Assembly: GCA_015654795.1 (NCBI GenBank)
Contig: JAATGF010000017.1
Span: 1-51,415 of the forward strand
Direction of reading: 5' to 3'
Origin: Bacteroidales bacterium
GTDB lineage: Bacteria; Bacteroidota; Bacteroidia; Bacteroidales; Prolixibacteraceae
Length of the DNA: 51,415 nucleotides
The notes under the pieces were generated by a model, which saw only the letters and a program-made list of their open reading frames with translations, had not been told where the DNA came from and searched no databases. This document shows, piece by piece, positions 44,314-51,415 of this stretch. Within the stretch, counting starts at the first letter, position 1; the number at the start of each line of letters is the position of its first letter. The translations under genes and the position numbers were made by a program.

Positions 44314-44949
44314 ATGGAGTTAGCAAATATTCGAAAGGACTACAGGCTTAAAGTATTGGATGAAAACCAAATCAGTCGCGATCCGCTACAGCAGTTCGAA
44401 ATTTGGCTTAATGAAGCCATTGAAATAAGGGCTAATGAGCCTACAGCAATGGTGCTTGCCACTGCCACGCCTGATGGTGTTCCTTCTTCAAGGATTGTTC
44501 TTTTAAAAGCTTTGTCGGACCATGGATTTGGATTCTTTACCAATTATTCGAGCCGAAAAGGTACAGAGATTGCATTAAATCAGAATGTTGCATTGCTATT
44601 TCACTGGCCTGAACTTGAGAGACAGGTCAGGATTGAAGGGAAGGCGGATAAAACTTCTTACCGCATTTCGGAGGACTATTTTAATACCCGACCATATGAA
44701 AGCCGCCTAAGTGCTGTTATTTCAAATCAAAGTCAGGTAGTGCCTGACAGGAAATTTCTTGAAAAACTTTGGGAAGAACAACAAAACGATTCGGTTGAAA
44801 AGGAGGTTGCCCGTCCATCACATTGGGGTGGTTATATGGTTGAACCATTTCGCATTGAATTCTGGCAGGGTCGTTCCAACCGACTACACGACCGGATTTT
44901 ATTTTACCGGCAAGGAATGGATTGGAATATTACGAGACTTGCACCTTAA
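44314..44949 (+). CDS. pdxH: Pyridoxamine 5'-phosphate oxidase
   Basis: The product is 211 residues, the usual length. Landmarks: ANIRKDYRLKVLDENQISRD at the start, EPTAMVLATATPDGVPSSRI with VLLKALSDHGFGFFTNYSSR (FMN binding), RPYESRLSAVISNQSQVVPD, and the C-terminal PSHWGGYMVEPFRIEFWQGR with SNRLHDRILF and WNITRLAP. It oxidises PNP and PMP to PLP with FMN. A single-gene unit, housekeeping. Confidence 0.97.
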   Translation: MELANIRKDYRLKVLDENQISRDPLQQFEIWLNEAIEIRANEPTAMVLATATPDGVPSSRIVLLKALSDHGFGFFTNYSSRKGTEIALNQNVALLFHWPELERQVRIEGKADKTSYRISEDYFNTRPYESRLSAVISNQSQVVPDRKFLEKLWEEQQNDSVEKEVARPSHWGGYMVEPFRIEFWQGRSNRLHDRILFYRQGMDWNITRLAP

Positions 44950-44969
44950 CTACCTTTCTAATTTTTCTT

Positions 44970-45160
44970 CCCTTTTCCGGTTTCCCTTCCTGTTTGGTTC
45001 ATACCTTCATATTACTATCTGTGAATTATCTGTATATTAACTGTGCACCATCTGTACTATTTTAGCACAAATAGTGCACAGATAGTACACACACAAAATG
45101 CACAGAAGACAGGAGCTTCGTATAGAGTTGATACGACGGGAGCATAAACCAGTTACGCCC
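44970..45160. repeat. 11-bp phased facing-arm repeat element, copy 2 (inverted)
   Basis: Units CTGTGAATTAT, CTGTATATTAA, CTGTGCACCAT and CTGTACTATTT lie in strict 11-bp register (45019-45062), then inverted units ATAGTGCACAG and ATAGTACACAC (45071-45092). CTGTGCACCAT is identical to a unit at 17217-17227. The left flank CCTGTTTGGTTC (44987) and the right flank toward TTGATACGACGG (45130) match the flanks of copy 1 in reverse orientation. It lies between pdxH and the 3' end of the helicase gene; the frame at 45098 across it is not gene-like. Confidence 0.78.
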
Positions 45161-45217
45161 CGGACTTTATTTTACAGTATTGAAAATGACAAGATTATTC
45201 CGGGACAAGGAAATAAA

Positions 45218-46546
45218 TTACCGGCCTCTTTTTCTTCCCTTTGTTTTGCTCTCGCGGACGGCATTACTTTTTTGATTAACGCTGTACGGACTGCTTTTAG
45301 TTTGCCGGGCCTTTTTTTCATGAAATGCTCCTTTGAATTCAGGGTTAACCAATCTTTTCTGGCGGTCGATTTCGCGATCGATGCTCTGTTTCTCAGGACG
45401 GCTTAACGGAACTACATCAATTTCATCGGGGAACGGGAGTTCCTCGATCTTCATCCTGATCAGTTTCTCGATATTTTCGAGATGGAAATCTTCTTCGGGC
45501 CCAATAAAGGAGATGGCGACGCCTTCTGCGTTGGCGCGTGCGGTGCGTCCAATCCGGTGGACGTAATCTTCGTATCTTGGCGGGAGATCAAAATTAATCA
45601 CATGCGATATTTGGCTCACATCGATCCCGCGTGCTGAGACGTCCGTTGATACCAATACCCTTACACCTCCGGCCTTAAATGCTTCAATGGCATTGATCCG
45701 GGAGCTTTGTGCCTTGTTGGAATGAAGAATTCGTACTTCGCCCTCAGTTCTGCGGCTAACGACTTTAAAAACATCTTCCGCATTCTCTTTGGTCCGGCAG
45801 AAAATGATCACCCTTTTAAACTCTTCCTCGTTGAGAAGCAGGTAACTCACGAAATTTAGCTTTGTTCTGAAATTGGGAACATGGTAAAAATACTGTTTTA
45901 CCTTATCGACTGTAGTTGCTGAAGGAGCAACCTCAACGCGTTCGGGAAAAGCGAGGAATTCGTTGCTCATCAATTCGATACTCTCAGAAAAAGTTGCCGA
46001 GAAAAGGAGGTTTTGCCGCCTTGGCGGGATCACTTCGAACAGCTTGTTTAGCTGAGGCATAAATCCCATATCAAGCATACGGTCGGCTTCGTCAACAACG
46101 AGCGTTTTAATATTTTTCATGCCGAAAGCTCCTGCCCTGTATAGTTCCCATAAACGACCGGGAGTTGCAACAAGAATATCGACCCCGGGTTCAAGAAGTG
46201 CGGCGTGTTTTGTCCATCCAACTCCTCCATAAACAGCGGCATGACGGATATCGGTATATTGCGAAAGTTCTTCGATGTCTTCACCCACCTGTATCGCAAG
46301 TTCGCGTGTTGGAACCAGAACAATAGCCCTTGGATCTTTTCCTTCGGCCTTTACGAGTTTCATCAATAGCGGAATGACATAGGCGGCAGTTTTACCGGTT
46401 CCGGTTTGCGCAATCCCTAAAACATCTTTTCCCGACTTGATAACGGGGATTGCTTTTTCCTGAATTGGGGTTGGCGTAATAAATCCAATCTCACCCAGTG
46501 CTTTTAAAATTGATTTACCAATCCCAAATCCTTCAAATGTTGTCAT
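45218..46546 (-). CDS. DEAD-box RNA helicase, RhlE-like
   Basis: The product is about 442 residues from ATG 46546 (MTTFEGFGIGKSIL); the longer frame to 46597 would overlap the promoter. Motifs in order: Q motif GFITPTPIQEKAIPVI, I AQTGTGKTAAY, Ia PTRELAIQ, TPGRL, II VVDEADRMLDMGFMP, III FSATF, then IIFCRTKENAEDVF, VLVSTDVSARGIDVSQISHV and VI YVHRIGRTARA. The C-terminal tail is basic (KKARQTKSSPYS; KTKGRKRGR), for RNA binding. A role in ribosome assembly or RNA decay is typical. Confidence 0.95.
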   Translation of the reverse strand: MTTFEGFGIGKSILKALGEIGFITPTPIQEKAIPVIKSGKDVLGIAQTGTGKTAAYVIPLLMKLVKAEGKDPRAIVLVPTRELAIQVGEDIEELSQYTDIRHAAVYGGVGWTKHAALLEPGVDILVATPGRLWELYRAGAFGMKNIKTLVVDEADRMLDMGFMPQLNKLFEVIPPRRQNLLFSATFSESIELMSNEFLAFPERVEVAPSATTVDKVKQYFYHVPNFRTKLNFVSYLLLNEEEFKRVIIFCRTKENAEDVFKVVSRRTEGEVRILHSNKAQSSRINAIEAFKAGGVRVLVSTDVSARGIDVSQISHVINFDLPPRYEDYVHRIGRTARANAEGVAISFIGPEEDFHLENIEKLIRMKIEELPFPDEIDVVPLSRPEKQSIDREIDRQKRLVNPEFKGAFHEKKARQTKSSPYSVNQKSNAVRESKTKGRKRGR

Positions 46547-46567
46547 TCTCAATCCTTTTAATATGCT

Positions 46568-46597
46568 GCAAAGGTAGCTTTTCTTTGGCAGAACCAA
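46568..46597 (-). promoter_or_regulatory. Promoter of the helicase gene
   Basis: On the minus strand, TTG (46595-46597) and TACCTTTGC (46568-46576) are 18 bp apart. The -7 box lies 21 bp upstream of the ATG at 46546 and supports that start. Confidence 0.65.
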
Positions 46598-46633
46598 TAG
46601 ATGATAGTTGCGAGACAGATAATTACTATACTA

Positions 46634-46667
46634 TTGGCATATCTTAACTGAAAAAACTTAACTTTGC
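46634..46667 (+). promoter_or_regulatory. Promoter of the ABC-F gene
   Basis: TTG (46634-46636), 22 bp spacer, TAACTTTGC (46659-46667); the -7 box is an exact TAnnTTTGY. The spacer is slightly long. It leaves a leader of about 110 nt before ATG 46778, long enough for translational attenuation, though no leader peptide was assigned. Confidence 0.55.
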
Positions 46668-46777
46668 AGGCGAAAATAAAAAAGACGAATTAATGAGGAT
46701 ATAATTTCTTTCAAAGTATAAATAGAGTGCCACAAAAATGGTACGCTATCGGTATTAACTTTTTAAAGAAAGAAATC

Positions 46778-48367
46778 ATGCTTATCCTTCAGAATATTAC
46801 CTATATACATCAGAATAAAGATTTATTGTTCGGCAACATAAGTCTCAATCTCAACAAACAAAATAAAATAGCGCTAATCGGCAACAATGGTGTAGGAAAA
46901 TCTACACTGCTTAAGATTATTGCAGGTATTTTGCAACCATCAGGCGGCATCGTAAGTACCGATACCAAGCCCTATTACATTCCACAGCTCTTCGGTCAGT
47001 TTAATGAATATACCATTGCCCAGGCATTAAAAATTGATGCAAAATTAAATGCTTTTAAAGAAATACTTGATGGCGAAGTAAATGATGTTAATCTCGCTTT
47101 ACTTGATGATGACTGGACGATTGAAGAACGTTACAATGAAGCATTGACTTATTGGAAATTGGATGGTCTGAATTTGACGCAGAAACTGGGAATCTTGAGC
47201 GGGGGGCAAAAAACCAAGATTTTCCTTGCCGGCATTTTCATTCATCAACCTGAAATCATTTTGATGGACGAGCCAAGCAATCACCTCGATACGCAAGGCA
47301 GACGTATATTGTACGATTTTATTCAAGCTACACCAAGTACTGTGGTGGTAGTAAGCCACGACAGAAAATTGTTAAACCTGCTTGATTCAGTTTATGAATT
47401 AAGCAAGCGCGGAATAACAGTCTATGGTGGTAATTACGATTTTTATGTACAGCAAAAAATGATTGAAAGTAATTCACTAATCCAGGATATAAGCAGCAAA
47501 GAGAAAGCATTGCGAAAAGCGAAAGAGATAGAGCGGGAAACGATGGAAAGGCAGCAAAAACTGGATGCCCGTGGTAAAAAAAAGCAAGAAAAAGCGGGAC
47601 TTTCCAAGATATCAATGAAGACTTTTAAGAACAATGCAGAAAAAAGTACAGCCCGTACAAAAGATATTCACGCCGAGAAAGCTGGCAATATTTCCCGGGA
47701 ATTGAGTAATCTGAGAAAAGAGTTGACTGATATGGACAAAATGAAATTTGGTTTTGACAATTCGGCCTTGCACAAAGGGATGGTCCTGATTGCTGCAAAG
47801 AACATCAACTTTGGATATGAACACACACTGCTTTGGAAGCAGCCTTTGAACCTGATAATTACAAGTGGAGAAAGAATGGCAATCAGAGGACTAAATGGCT
47901 CAGGCAAAACTACTTTGATAAAAATAATTTTGGGTGAAACAGAGCCTTTGGCAGGCGTTATTAAAAGAGCTGACACTAAGTCTGTATATATTGATCAGGA
48001 TTATTCATTAGTTGATAACATGCTCACGGTATACGAACAGGCACAACTATTTAATTTAACGGCATTACAAGAACACGAGGTAAAAATTCGCCTGAACAGA
48101 TTTTTGTTTACAAAAGAAGATTGGGACAAACCTTGCAGTGCATTAAGTGGCGGAGAAAAAATGCGATTAATGCTTTGCTGCCTGACTTTAATCAATAAGG
48201 CTCCTGACATGATCATACTTGACGAACCAACCAATAATCTGGACATTCAGAACATAGAAATATTGACGACCGCAATTAACGATTACCAGGGAACGCTAAT
48301 TGTCATTTCGCACGATGAATACTTTTTAGAACAGATAAATGTAAAACAGACGATAAATTTGGATTGA
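46778..48367 (+). CDS. ABC-F family ATPase
   Basis: The product is about 529 residues from ATG 46778 (MLILQNITYIHQNKDLL); the frame from 46727 adds 17 unlikely residues. Two ABC domains without membrane segments: Walker A GNNGVGKST and GLNGSGKTT, signatures LSGGQKTK and LSGGEKMR, Walker B IILMDEPSNHLD and IILDEPTNNLD. A charged linker lies between them (ERETMERQQKLDARGKKKQE). It acts on the ribosome as a translation factor or an antibiotic-protection protein; which of the two cannot be told from sequence. It is about 3 kb beyond the lanthipeptide genes and not obviously linked. Confidence 0.93.
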   Translation: MLILQNITYIHQNKDLLFGNISLNLNKQNKIALIGNNGVGKSTLLKIIAGILQPSGGIVSTDTKPYYIPQLFGQFNEYTIAQALKIDAKLNAFKEILDGEVNDVNLALLDDDWTIEERYNEALTYWKLDGLNLTQKLGILSGGQKTKIFLAGIFIHQPEIILMDEPSNHLDTQGRRILYDFIQATPSTVVVVSHDRKLLNLLDSVYELSKRGITVYGGNYDFYVQQKMIESNSLIQDISSKEKALRKAKEIERETMERQQKLDARGKKKQEKAGLSKISMKTFKNNAEKSTARTKDIHAEKAGNISRELSNLRKELTDMDKMKFGFDNSALHKGMVLIAAKNINFGYEHTLLWKQPLNLIITSGERMAIRGLNGSGKTTLIKIILGETEPLAGVIKRADTKSVYIDQDYSLVDNMLTVYEQAQLFNLTALQEHEVKIRLNRFLFTKEDWDKPCSALSGGEKMRLMLCCLTLINKAPDMIILDEPTNNLDIQNIEILTTAINDYQGTLIVISHDEYFLEQINVKQTINLD

Positions 48368-48463
48368 TTTCGGATCAAAAGAAAATTCGGGAGAAGATAA
48401 GTTGATGAATAACAGATAAATGCCACAGTACTGACAACCTGGAAACTATGTTTGGTAATTTAT

Positions 48464-49573
48464 TTAGAGTGCTTTGAAAACTTTCCCGGGAAGACCTTTT
48501 ACGATTCCGGCAAATTCGAGATTAAGAAGGGTGGGAGATACTTTGTTCATGGGAAGGGTGGTCTTAATGCAAATAAGGTCGATGGCGGTTTCCCCTTCGC
48601 TGCGAAGCATATCTACAATTAGTTTTTCGTCAGGATTAAAGTCGTAAAACAGACAAGGCTGAATCGCATCGGGCTGACTTTTAGCAGCACTCCAGTTCAT
48701 TGTATTTTCCAGATCGGCTACCGTCTCAATCAAATTTGCGCGGTTCGATTTAATCAAGAAATGGCAACCTTCGGAATATGGATCGCCAACTTTTCCAGGA
48801 AAAGCAAACACATCGCGATTGTACGAATTGGCAATATCAGCTGTCACTAATGCACCGCCTTTTTTGGCTGATTCCACAACGAGTGTCGCATCCGATAATC
48901 CGGCAATAATGCGGTTCCTACGCAGGAAATTTGTCCTGTCGATAGGCGAATTACTTAGAAAGTCAGAAACCAGTCCACCCTGACTTTCGATCATTTCCTT
49001 CGCAACGGCGGTATGAAGTGAGGGATAAACTGTTTCGAGTCCATGTCCCATTACTGCTACAGTTGGTATCCCTGTTCGTAGTGCGGATTTATGCGATTGG
49101 ATATCAATACCGTATGCTAAGCCACTTACAATGATGATTTTATATCCCCTATCCGCCAGAACAGAAACGAACTGATCAACTATTTGTCTGCCGTACTCGG
49201 TAGCATGCCGCGTTCCAACAATACTGATTACTTTGGGACAGTTCAGAAACGGATTTCCCTTGACATACAAAATGATCGGTGCGTCAGAACATCCGAGTAA
49301 TCGTTGCGGATAATCTTCATCGAGATAAAACAGGGCACTGACATTGTTTTTCTGCAGAAACTCCACTTCGCGCGCAGCCCTTGACATCACTTCCGAATTG
49401 ATAATATTTTTTGCCAGAATGCTTCCTACTCCGGGAATCTGCCGCAAAGCATTCTCCTTTTCCTGAAATACCTGTTCGGCAGAGCCTGTATATGCAATCA
49501 ATGATTTTGCAGTGATACTTCCGATTCCGGGAATCAGAGATAAGGCAATTTTATGGATAAGGTTATCTGTCAT
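48464..49573 (-). CDS. dprA: DNA-processing protein DprA
   Basis: The product is about 369 residues from ATG 49573 (MTDNLIHKIALSLIPG); the longer frame to 49660 runs into the next gene's 3' end and is rejected. Helix-hairpin-helix motifs at the start (LIPGIGSITAKSLIAYTG; IPGVGSILAKNII). The Rossmann core has SIVGTRHATEYGRQIV, SGLAYGIDIQSHKSALRTG, NRIIAGLSDATLVVESAKKG and VFAFPG. A C-terminal winged helix (EGETAIDLICIKTTLPMNKV) ends it. It loads RecA on incoming single-stranded DNA in natural transformation. Confidence 0.97.
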   Translation of the reverse strand: MTDNLIHKIALSLIPGIGSITAKSLIAYTGSAEQVFQEKENALRQIPGVGSILAKNIINSEVMSRAAREVEFLQKNNVSALFYLDEDYPQRLLGCSDAPIILYVKGNPFLNCPKVISIVGTRHATEYGRQIVDQFVSVLADRGYKIIIVSGLAYGIDIQSHKSALRTGIPTVAVMGHGLETVYPSLHTAVAKEMIESQGGLVSDFLSNSPIDRTNFLRRNRIIAGLSDATLVVESAKKGGALVTADIANSYNRDVFAFPGKVGDPYSEGCHFLIKSNRANLIETVADLENTMNWSAAKSQPDAIQPCLFYDFNPDEKLIVDMLRSEGETAIDLICIKTTLPMNKVSPTLLNLEFAGIVKGLPGKVFKAL

Positions 49574-49605
49574 TAAGCATGATCCGTAAAAAGTCAGTAT
49601 ACAAA

Positions 49606-50424
49606 CTATTTTTTTCCTGCCAATTTGGGAACAGTAATCCGATAGGAAGACGAACCCCAAGCACCAAAAATTCCTAAAGCACCACCAGTGAGGTTAGTAG
49701 GAGGATTGCCCGGAGCCTGCGAATTGACACCTTGCAGAATTGCCTCGCTCAGTCCTTTGAAGTATTTCCATGTGCACTTTTCCAGATTTAATAGTTCCAC
49801 AACAACGGTATCGCCGGGAGCAAAATAACGGTAATAAATTGGAGCTACTATCTTTTCTCCATTCAAAAGGGCATCTGTCATCAGGAAGTAATCATTGACT
49901 GCATAACGACGGTTGCGGTATAGCCTGATGCGATAATAATTTTCTGTTAAGGCCGGATCGCGGAATCCGACAAAAATGTTCAGACTATCGCTGTGGAATA
50001 GTCCGGGCTGAAAGTAGACTGTGTCGATGGGAACAGGATTGGGCAGTTCAACTGTTGCGCCAAAAGTTTCGTCGTCTGCTGTAATTTTAAGCGTATAGGT
50101 TCTTCCCGGTATCCCTATTGTCCTCGAAGAGATGTAATAGCCGCCGCCTTTTTCGATAAGGTTTTCTTTCACAGAAAGATATTCCAGTTGCACCGTAGCG
50201 TTTCTGACTGTTGAAAAATTACTTTGGTTGAAGAAGTCCTGGCTTTTTGTAATTTTCACAATAAACGGATCATCAACATTCGTGATGAAGCTCTCTATGA
50301 CCACTTTGGGGCTTATATTTTTAAGATTCACATCAATCACCTCTTCACATGCACCGCATACTATGATAACAGGAAGAATTGGAAATAATTGTCTGAAAAA
50401 AGCAAAAATCCAATGTCCGGCCAT
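49606..50424 (-). CDS. DUF4249-family lipoprotein
   Basis: The product is about 272 residues from ATG 50424 (MAGHWIFAFFRQLFPILPVI). A lipoprotein signal ends at the Cys of VIIVCGAC, followed by EEVIDVNLKNISPKVVIES, the characteristic opening of DUF4249 proteins of Bacteroidota. The rest is a beta-sandwich: GRTYTLKITADDETFGATVE, FRDPALTENYYRIRLYRNRR and the end GALGIFGAWGSSSYRITVPK. Members usually lie next to TonB-dependent receptor genes, but none is adjacent here. Function unknown; outer-membrane-associated. Confidence 0.9.
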   Translation of the reverse strand: MAGHWIFAFFRQLFPILPVIIVCGACEEVIDVNLKNISPKVVIESFITNVDDPFIVKITKSQDFFNQSNFSTVRNATVQLEYLSVKENLIEKGGGYYISSRTIGIPGRTYTLKITADDETFGATVELPNPVPIDTVYFQPGLFHSDSLNIFVGFRDPALTENYYRIRLYRNRRYAVNDYFLMTDALLNGEKIVAPIYYRYFAPGDTVVVELLNLEKCTWKYFKGLSEAILQGVNSQAPGNPPTNLTGGALGIFGAWGSSSYRITVPKLAGKK

Positions 50425-50541
50425 TTTGATGTTGCAGATATTCACGAATTTGTAATTTTAGTGAATGAGAGAATGTGAAATATGTTTTTAAAGTTCATAT
50501 TCCATATTGCAAGTTTAGTAAAAAAAAGGCAAAAATCAATA

Positions 50542-50964
50542 TTACCTAAACGATCTGTAATCACTTCCACGGTATCCGAAATTTCGGAGAGCGCTATCAT
50601 CCCGCATCGGTTTTTTTGTTAATGATGAATGACGTTTAGTCTGATGGTTGTCGTTATTAACCGGAGTGTTTGCAAAACTCTTTCTGTCCCAATCTCTTGA
50701 TTGACTTTCGGGATTCCGGACATCAGACACTGCCGATTCTTTAACTGAAATAATATTTTCCCTGAAAGAAGAATTGTCCAGTTCTTTTAGTGCCTCATGC
50801 GCTTCGTGATTGTTGGGCATTTCAACAAAACCGTAGCATTTCGACTGACCTGTCGCATGATCGAAGATTACTTTAACGGTAGTGACCAACCCGTAATGCG
50901 AAAAGAGTTTTTGCAAGTCTTTGGTGGTTGTGGAGGGATTTAACCTCGTTACGAATAGATTCAT
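50542..50964 (-). CDS. RRM-domain RNA-binding protein
   Basis: The product is 140 residues. Residues 1-80 form one RNA recognition motif: RNP2 MNLFVTRL, RNP1 KCYGFVEM, with the usual DLQKLFSHYGLVTTVKVIFD linker and a conserved ENIISVKES strand. The C-terminal 60 residues are basic, polar and low complexity (RDWDRKSFANTPVNNDNHQT), typical of bacterial RRM proteins with a disordered tail. It probably binds RNA in the cytoplasm, as do cold-shock-associated RRM proteins. A single gene. Confidence 0.93.
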   Translation of the reverse strand: MNLFVTRLNPSTTTKDLQKLFSHYGLVTTVKVIFDHATGQSKCYGFVEMPNNHEAHEALKELDNSSFRENIISVKESAVSDVRNPESQSRDWDRKSFANTPVNNDNHQTKRHSSLTKKPMRDDSALRNFGYRGSDYRSFR

Positions 50965-51110
50965 AATATGATAATATTTAGGTTTGAAATCGAAGTGTGC
51001 GTGTTAGGATACGGACAACTTTTGAAATTATTTTTCAGTAGAATAATGACTTCGCTGAATTTATTTCTGTATTCCTTGTAAAGTTAAGCAATTAAAATGA
51101 GAAATAAAAG

Positions 51111-51270
51111 GGTTATTAAGGTCATTAAAAAGGTCATTGAAAAGGTTGTTGGCTTCGCTGTCATTGAAAAGGTCATTGAAAGGGGGTCATTGGCTTCACT
51201 GTCATTGAAGAAGTCATTGAAAAGGTCATTAGTCATTAAAAATTTTTGTTTGTGGATGCGATGCTGGTAT
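51111..51270. repeat. CATTGAAAAGGT 12-bp array plus conserved tail, right copy
   Basis: Units at 51123, 51135, 51162, 51203 and 51215 are CATTGAAAAGGT-like. The 15-bp variant GGCTTCGC-type unit occurs at 51147 and 51188, and one irregular 14-bp unit at 51174. It ends CATTAGT, CATTAAAAAT and a tail to GGATGCGATGCTGGTAT that matches 3895-3931 with few mismatches. Orientation is the same as the left copy. It lies between the RRM gene and the window end, with no gene. Confidence 0.8.
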
Positions 51271-51288
51271 AGGACCTGATACCGGACT

Positions 51289-51415
51289 CGATATGAACCA
51301 AACATAGAGCAGGAAAATGGGATGATGGGGCGCAAGGGCGAAAAGGCGATGAGGCGAGTCATTAAAGAATCTTTGATAAACGCGATATGGACCAAACAAG
51401 AACCAAACATAGAGC
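51289..51415. repeat. GAACCAAACATAGAGC direct repeat at the right edge
   Basis: GAACCAAACATAGAGC occurs at 51295-51310 and 51400-51415, preceded by CGATATG-ACCAAACA-like sequence both times. GAACCAAACA also occurs (reverse strand) at the flank of the 11-bp element near 44987. No gene seen in the region. Confidence 0.6.

Noticed and set aside
45098-45406. 102-codon plus-strand ORF
   Set aside because: Begins in the repeat element and runs antisense through the 3' end of the helicase gene.
49574-49660. N-terminal extension of DprA
   Set aside because: The extra 29 residues overlap the end of the DUF4249 gene; the ATG at 49573 gives the conserved DprA start.

Overview
The window looks like chromosomal DNA of a Bacteroidota bacterium, most likely an environmental Bacteroidales or Marinilabiliales relative; the genus is a guess. 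The grounds are a SusC/SusD pair with an STN-domain SusC and an ECF-sigma/FecR switch, a GH92 mannosidase, a DUF1080 hydrolase, a three-gene cytochrome b558-type sdhCAB operon, a DUF4249 lipoprotein, Bacteroidota-type promoters (TTG/TTTG, about 20 bp, TAnnTTTG) and GG-leader RiPP precursors with a split LanB. No rRNA, tRNA, CRISPR array or transposase gene was seen.

Layout. 1-900: left edge with a partial unidentified minus-strand ORF, a palindrome and a GTGACTTTAACT minisatellite-like array. 0.9-8.4 kb: a carbohydrate and accessory block with a sugar phosphate isomerase/epimerase-like protein, a Nudix-winged-helix regulator, a truncated hemoglobin with a small twin-arginine-like partner, a GH92 alpha-mannosidase, a uroporphyrinogen-decarboxylase-like remnant and a DUF1080 hydrolase. 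8.8-15.6 kb: susD, susC, fecR and an ECF sigma gene, all on the minus strand, a self-contained glycan sensing and uptake unit. 16-22 kb: an alpha/beta hydrolase, a repeat element, sdhCAB and a conserved hypothetical gene. 22-27.5 kb: a 7TM-PAS histidine kinase, a cysteate synthase-like enzyme (possible sulfonolipid precursor supply), a methyltransferase and a membrane-anchored coiled-coil protein.

28-44 kb is the most distinctive part: a class I lanthipeptide cluster. In order it has a stand-alone LytTR regulator, a helical-bundle gene broken by an in-frame stop, a LanC-like protein lacking the zinc ligands, a glycosyltransferase overlapping it by ATGA, an S41 peptidase lipoprotein, two GG-leader Cys-rich precursors in tandem (the first out of frame with its ATG), a hairpin, a canonical LanC, a split LanB (glutamylation and elimination proteins), a C39-peptidase ABC transporter, an HlyD adaptor, a tiny ORF and a second glycosyltransferase. 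Together these could dehydrate and cyclise the precursors, cut after GG and export the product, possibly with sugar added. No LanFEG or LanI immunity gene was seen.

44-51 kb returns to housekeeping genes: pdxH, a DEAD-box helicase, an ABC-F ATPase, dprA, a DUF4249 protein and an RRM protein.

Across the window, intergenic DNA carries three families of 11-12 bp unit arrays. One (CTGTGCACCAT units, exactly 11 bp phased, in facing arms) occurs at 17.2 kb and, inverted, at 45.0 kb. Another (CATTGAAAAGGT units plus a conserved tail) occurs at 3.8 kb and 51.2 kb. They look like dispersed elements and are not explained by any gene here.
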